A stretch of 6,189 nt of DNA, from assembly GCA_029287875.1 (NCBI GenBank), contig JARFQH010000256.1, forward strand, positions 1 to 6,189. Reading direction: 5' to 3'. This stretch comes from Desulfobacteraceae bacterium (GTDB taxonomy: Bacteria > Desulfobacterota > Desulfobacteria > Desulfobacterales > SG8-13). This document shows, piece after piece, positions 6,181-6,189 of the stretch; position 1 is the stretch's first letter, and every line of letters starts with the position of its first letter. The notes beneath the pieces are model-generated. The model saw nothing but the letters and a program-made list of their open reading frames with translations, was not told the origin of the DNA and ran no database searches. The position numbers and the translations under genes were made by a program.

Positions 6181-6189
6181 GAAAGAAAC

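Overview
This is a short metagenomic-style contig. All recognisable genes lie on the minus strand, so transcription runs from high to low coordinates. The left end carries an Illumina Nextera transposase adapter (about 1-41), so biological sequence starts at 42 and the first gene is cut there. Coding DNA is mostly GC-rich (about 60% where I counted). Gene families and the style of the intergenic repeats suggest a Gram-negative anaerobe of the Desulfobacterota/Deltaproteobacteria type. That assignment is inference from family feel, not from a marker gene.

Layout in the direction of transcription (right to left): a small two-helix membrane protein at the right edge (5971-6180), followed by a probable intrinsic terminator (5913-5938). 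Then comes a biotin cluster: birA (4898-5827), encoding a biotin-protein ligase with a DNA-binding domain; bioY (4210-4785), the biotin-binding membrane component; bioM/ecfA (3362-4111), the ATPase; and bioN/ecfT (2619-3374), the coupling membrane protein. A 311-base intergenic region (2308-2618) follows, then trkA (943-2307) and the start of trkH (42-940, truncated), which together form a Trk-type potassium uptake system.

The biotin genes form one regulatory story. BirA attaches biotin to carboxylase carrier proteins and, having an N-terminal winged helix, probably also represses transcription. Directly upstream of birA there is a 9-bp perfect inverted repeat with the spacing of a BirA operator (5842-5875). 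It overlaps the -10 region of a plausible sigma70 promoter. When biotin is plentiful, BirA would be expected to shut down its own gene and the BioMNY importer downstream.

The least ordinary feature is a set of degenerate tandem repeats with a 7-base period. A 16-unit array (4120-4231) fills the bioY-bioM spacer and encodes the last residues of BioY. A second AT-rich array (2557-2612) sits just after the bioN stop codon, and a two-unit trace lies at 2473-2486. Together they bracket the bioMN pair. I see no CRISPR, tRNA, rRNA, insertion sequence, phage or defence genes, and no convincing new multi-gene system. The heptad arrays, the predicted BirA operator and the GC drop at the truncated end of trkH deserve a second look.
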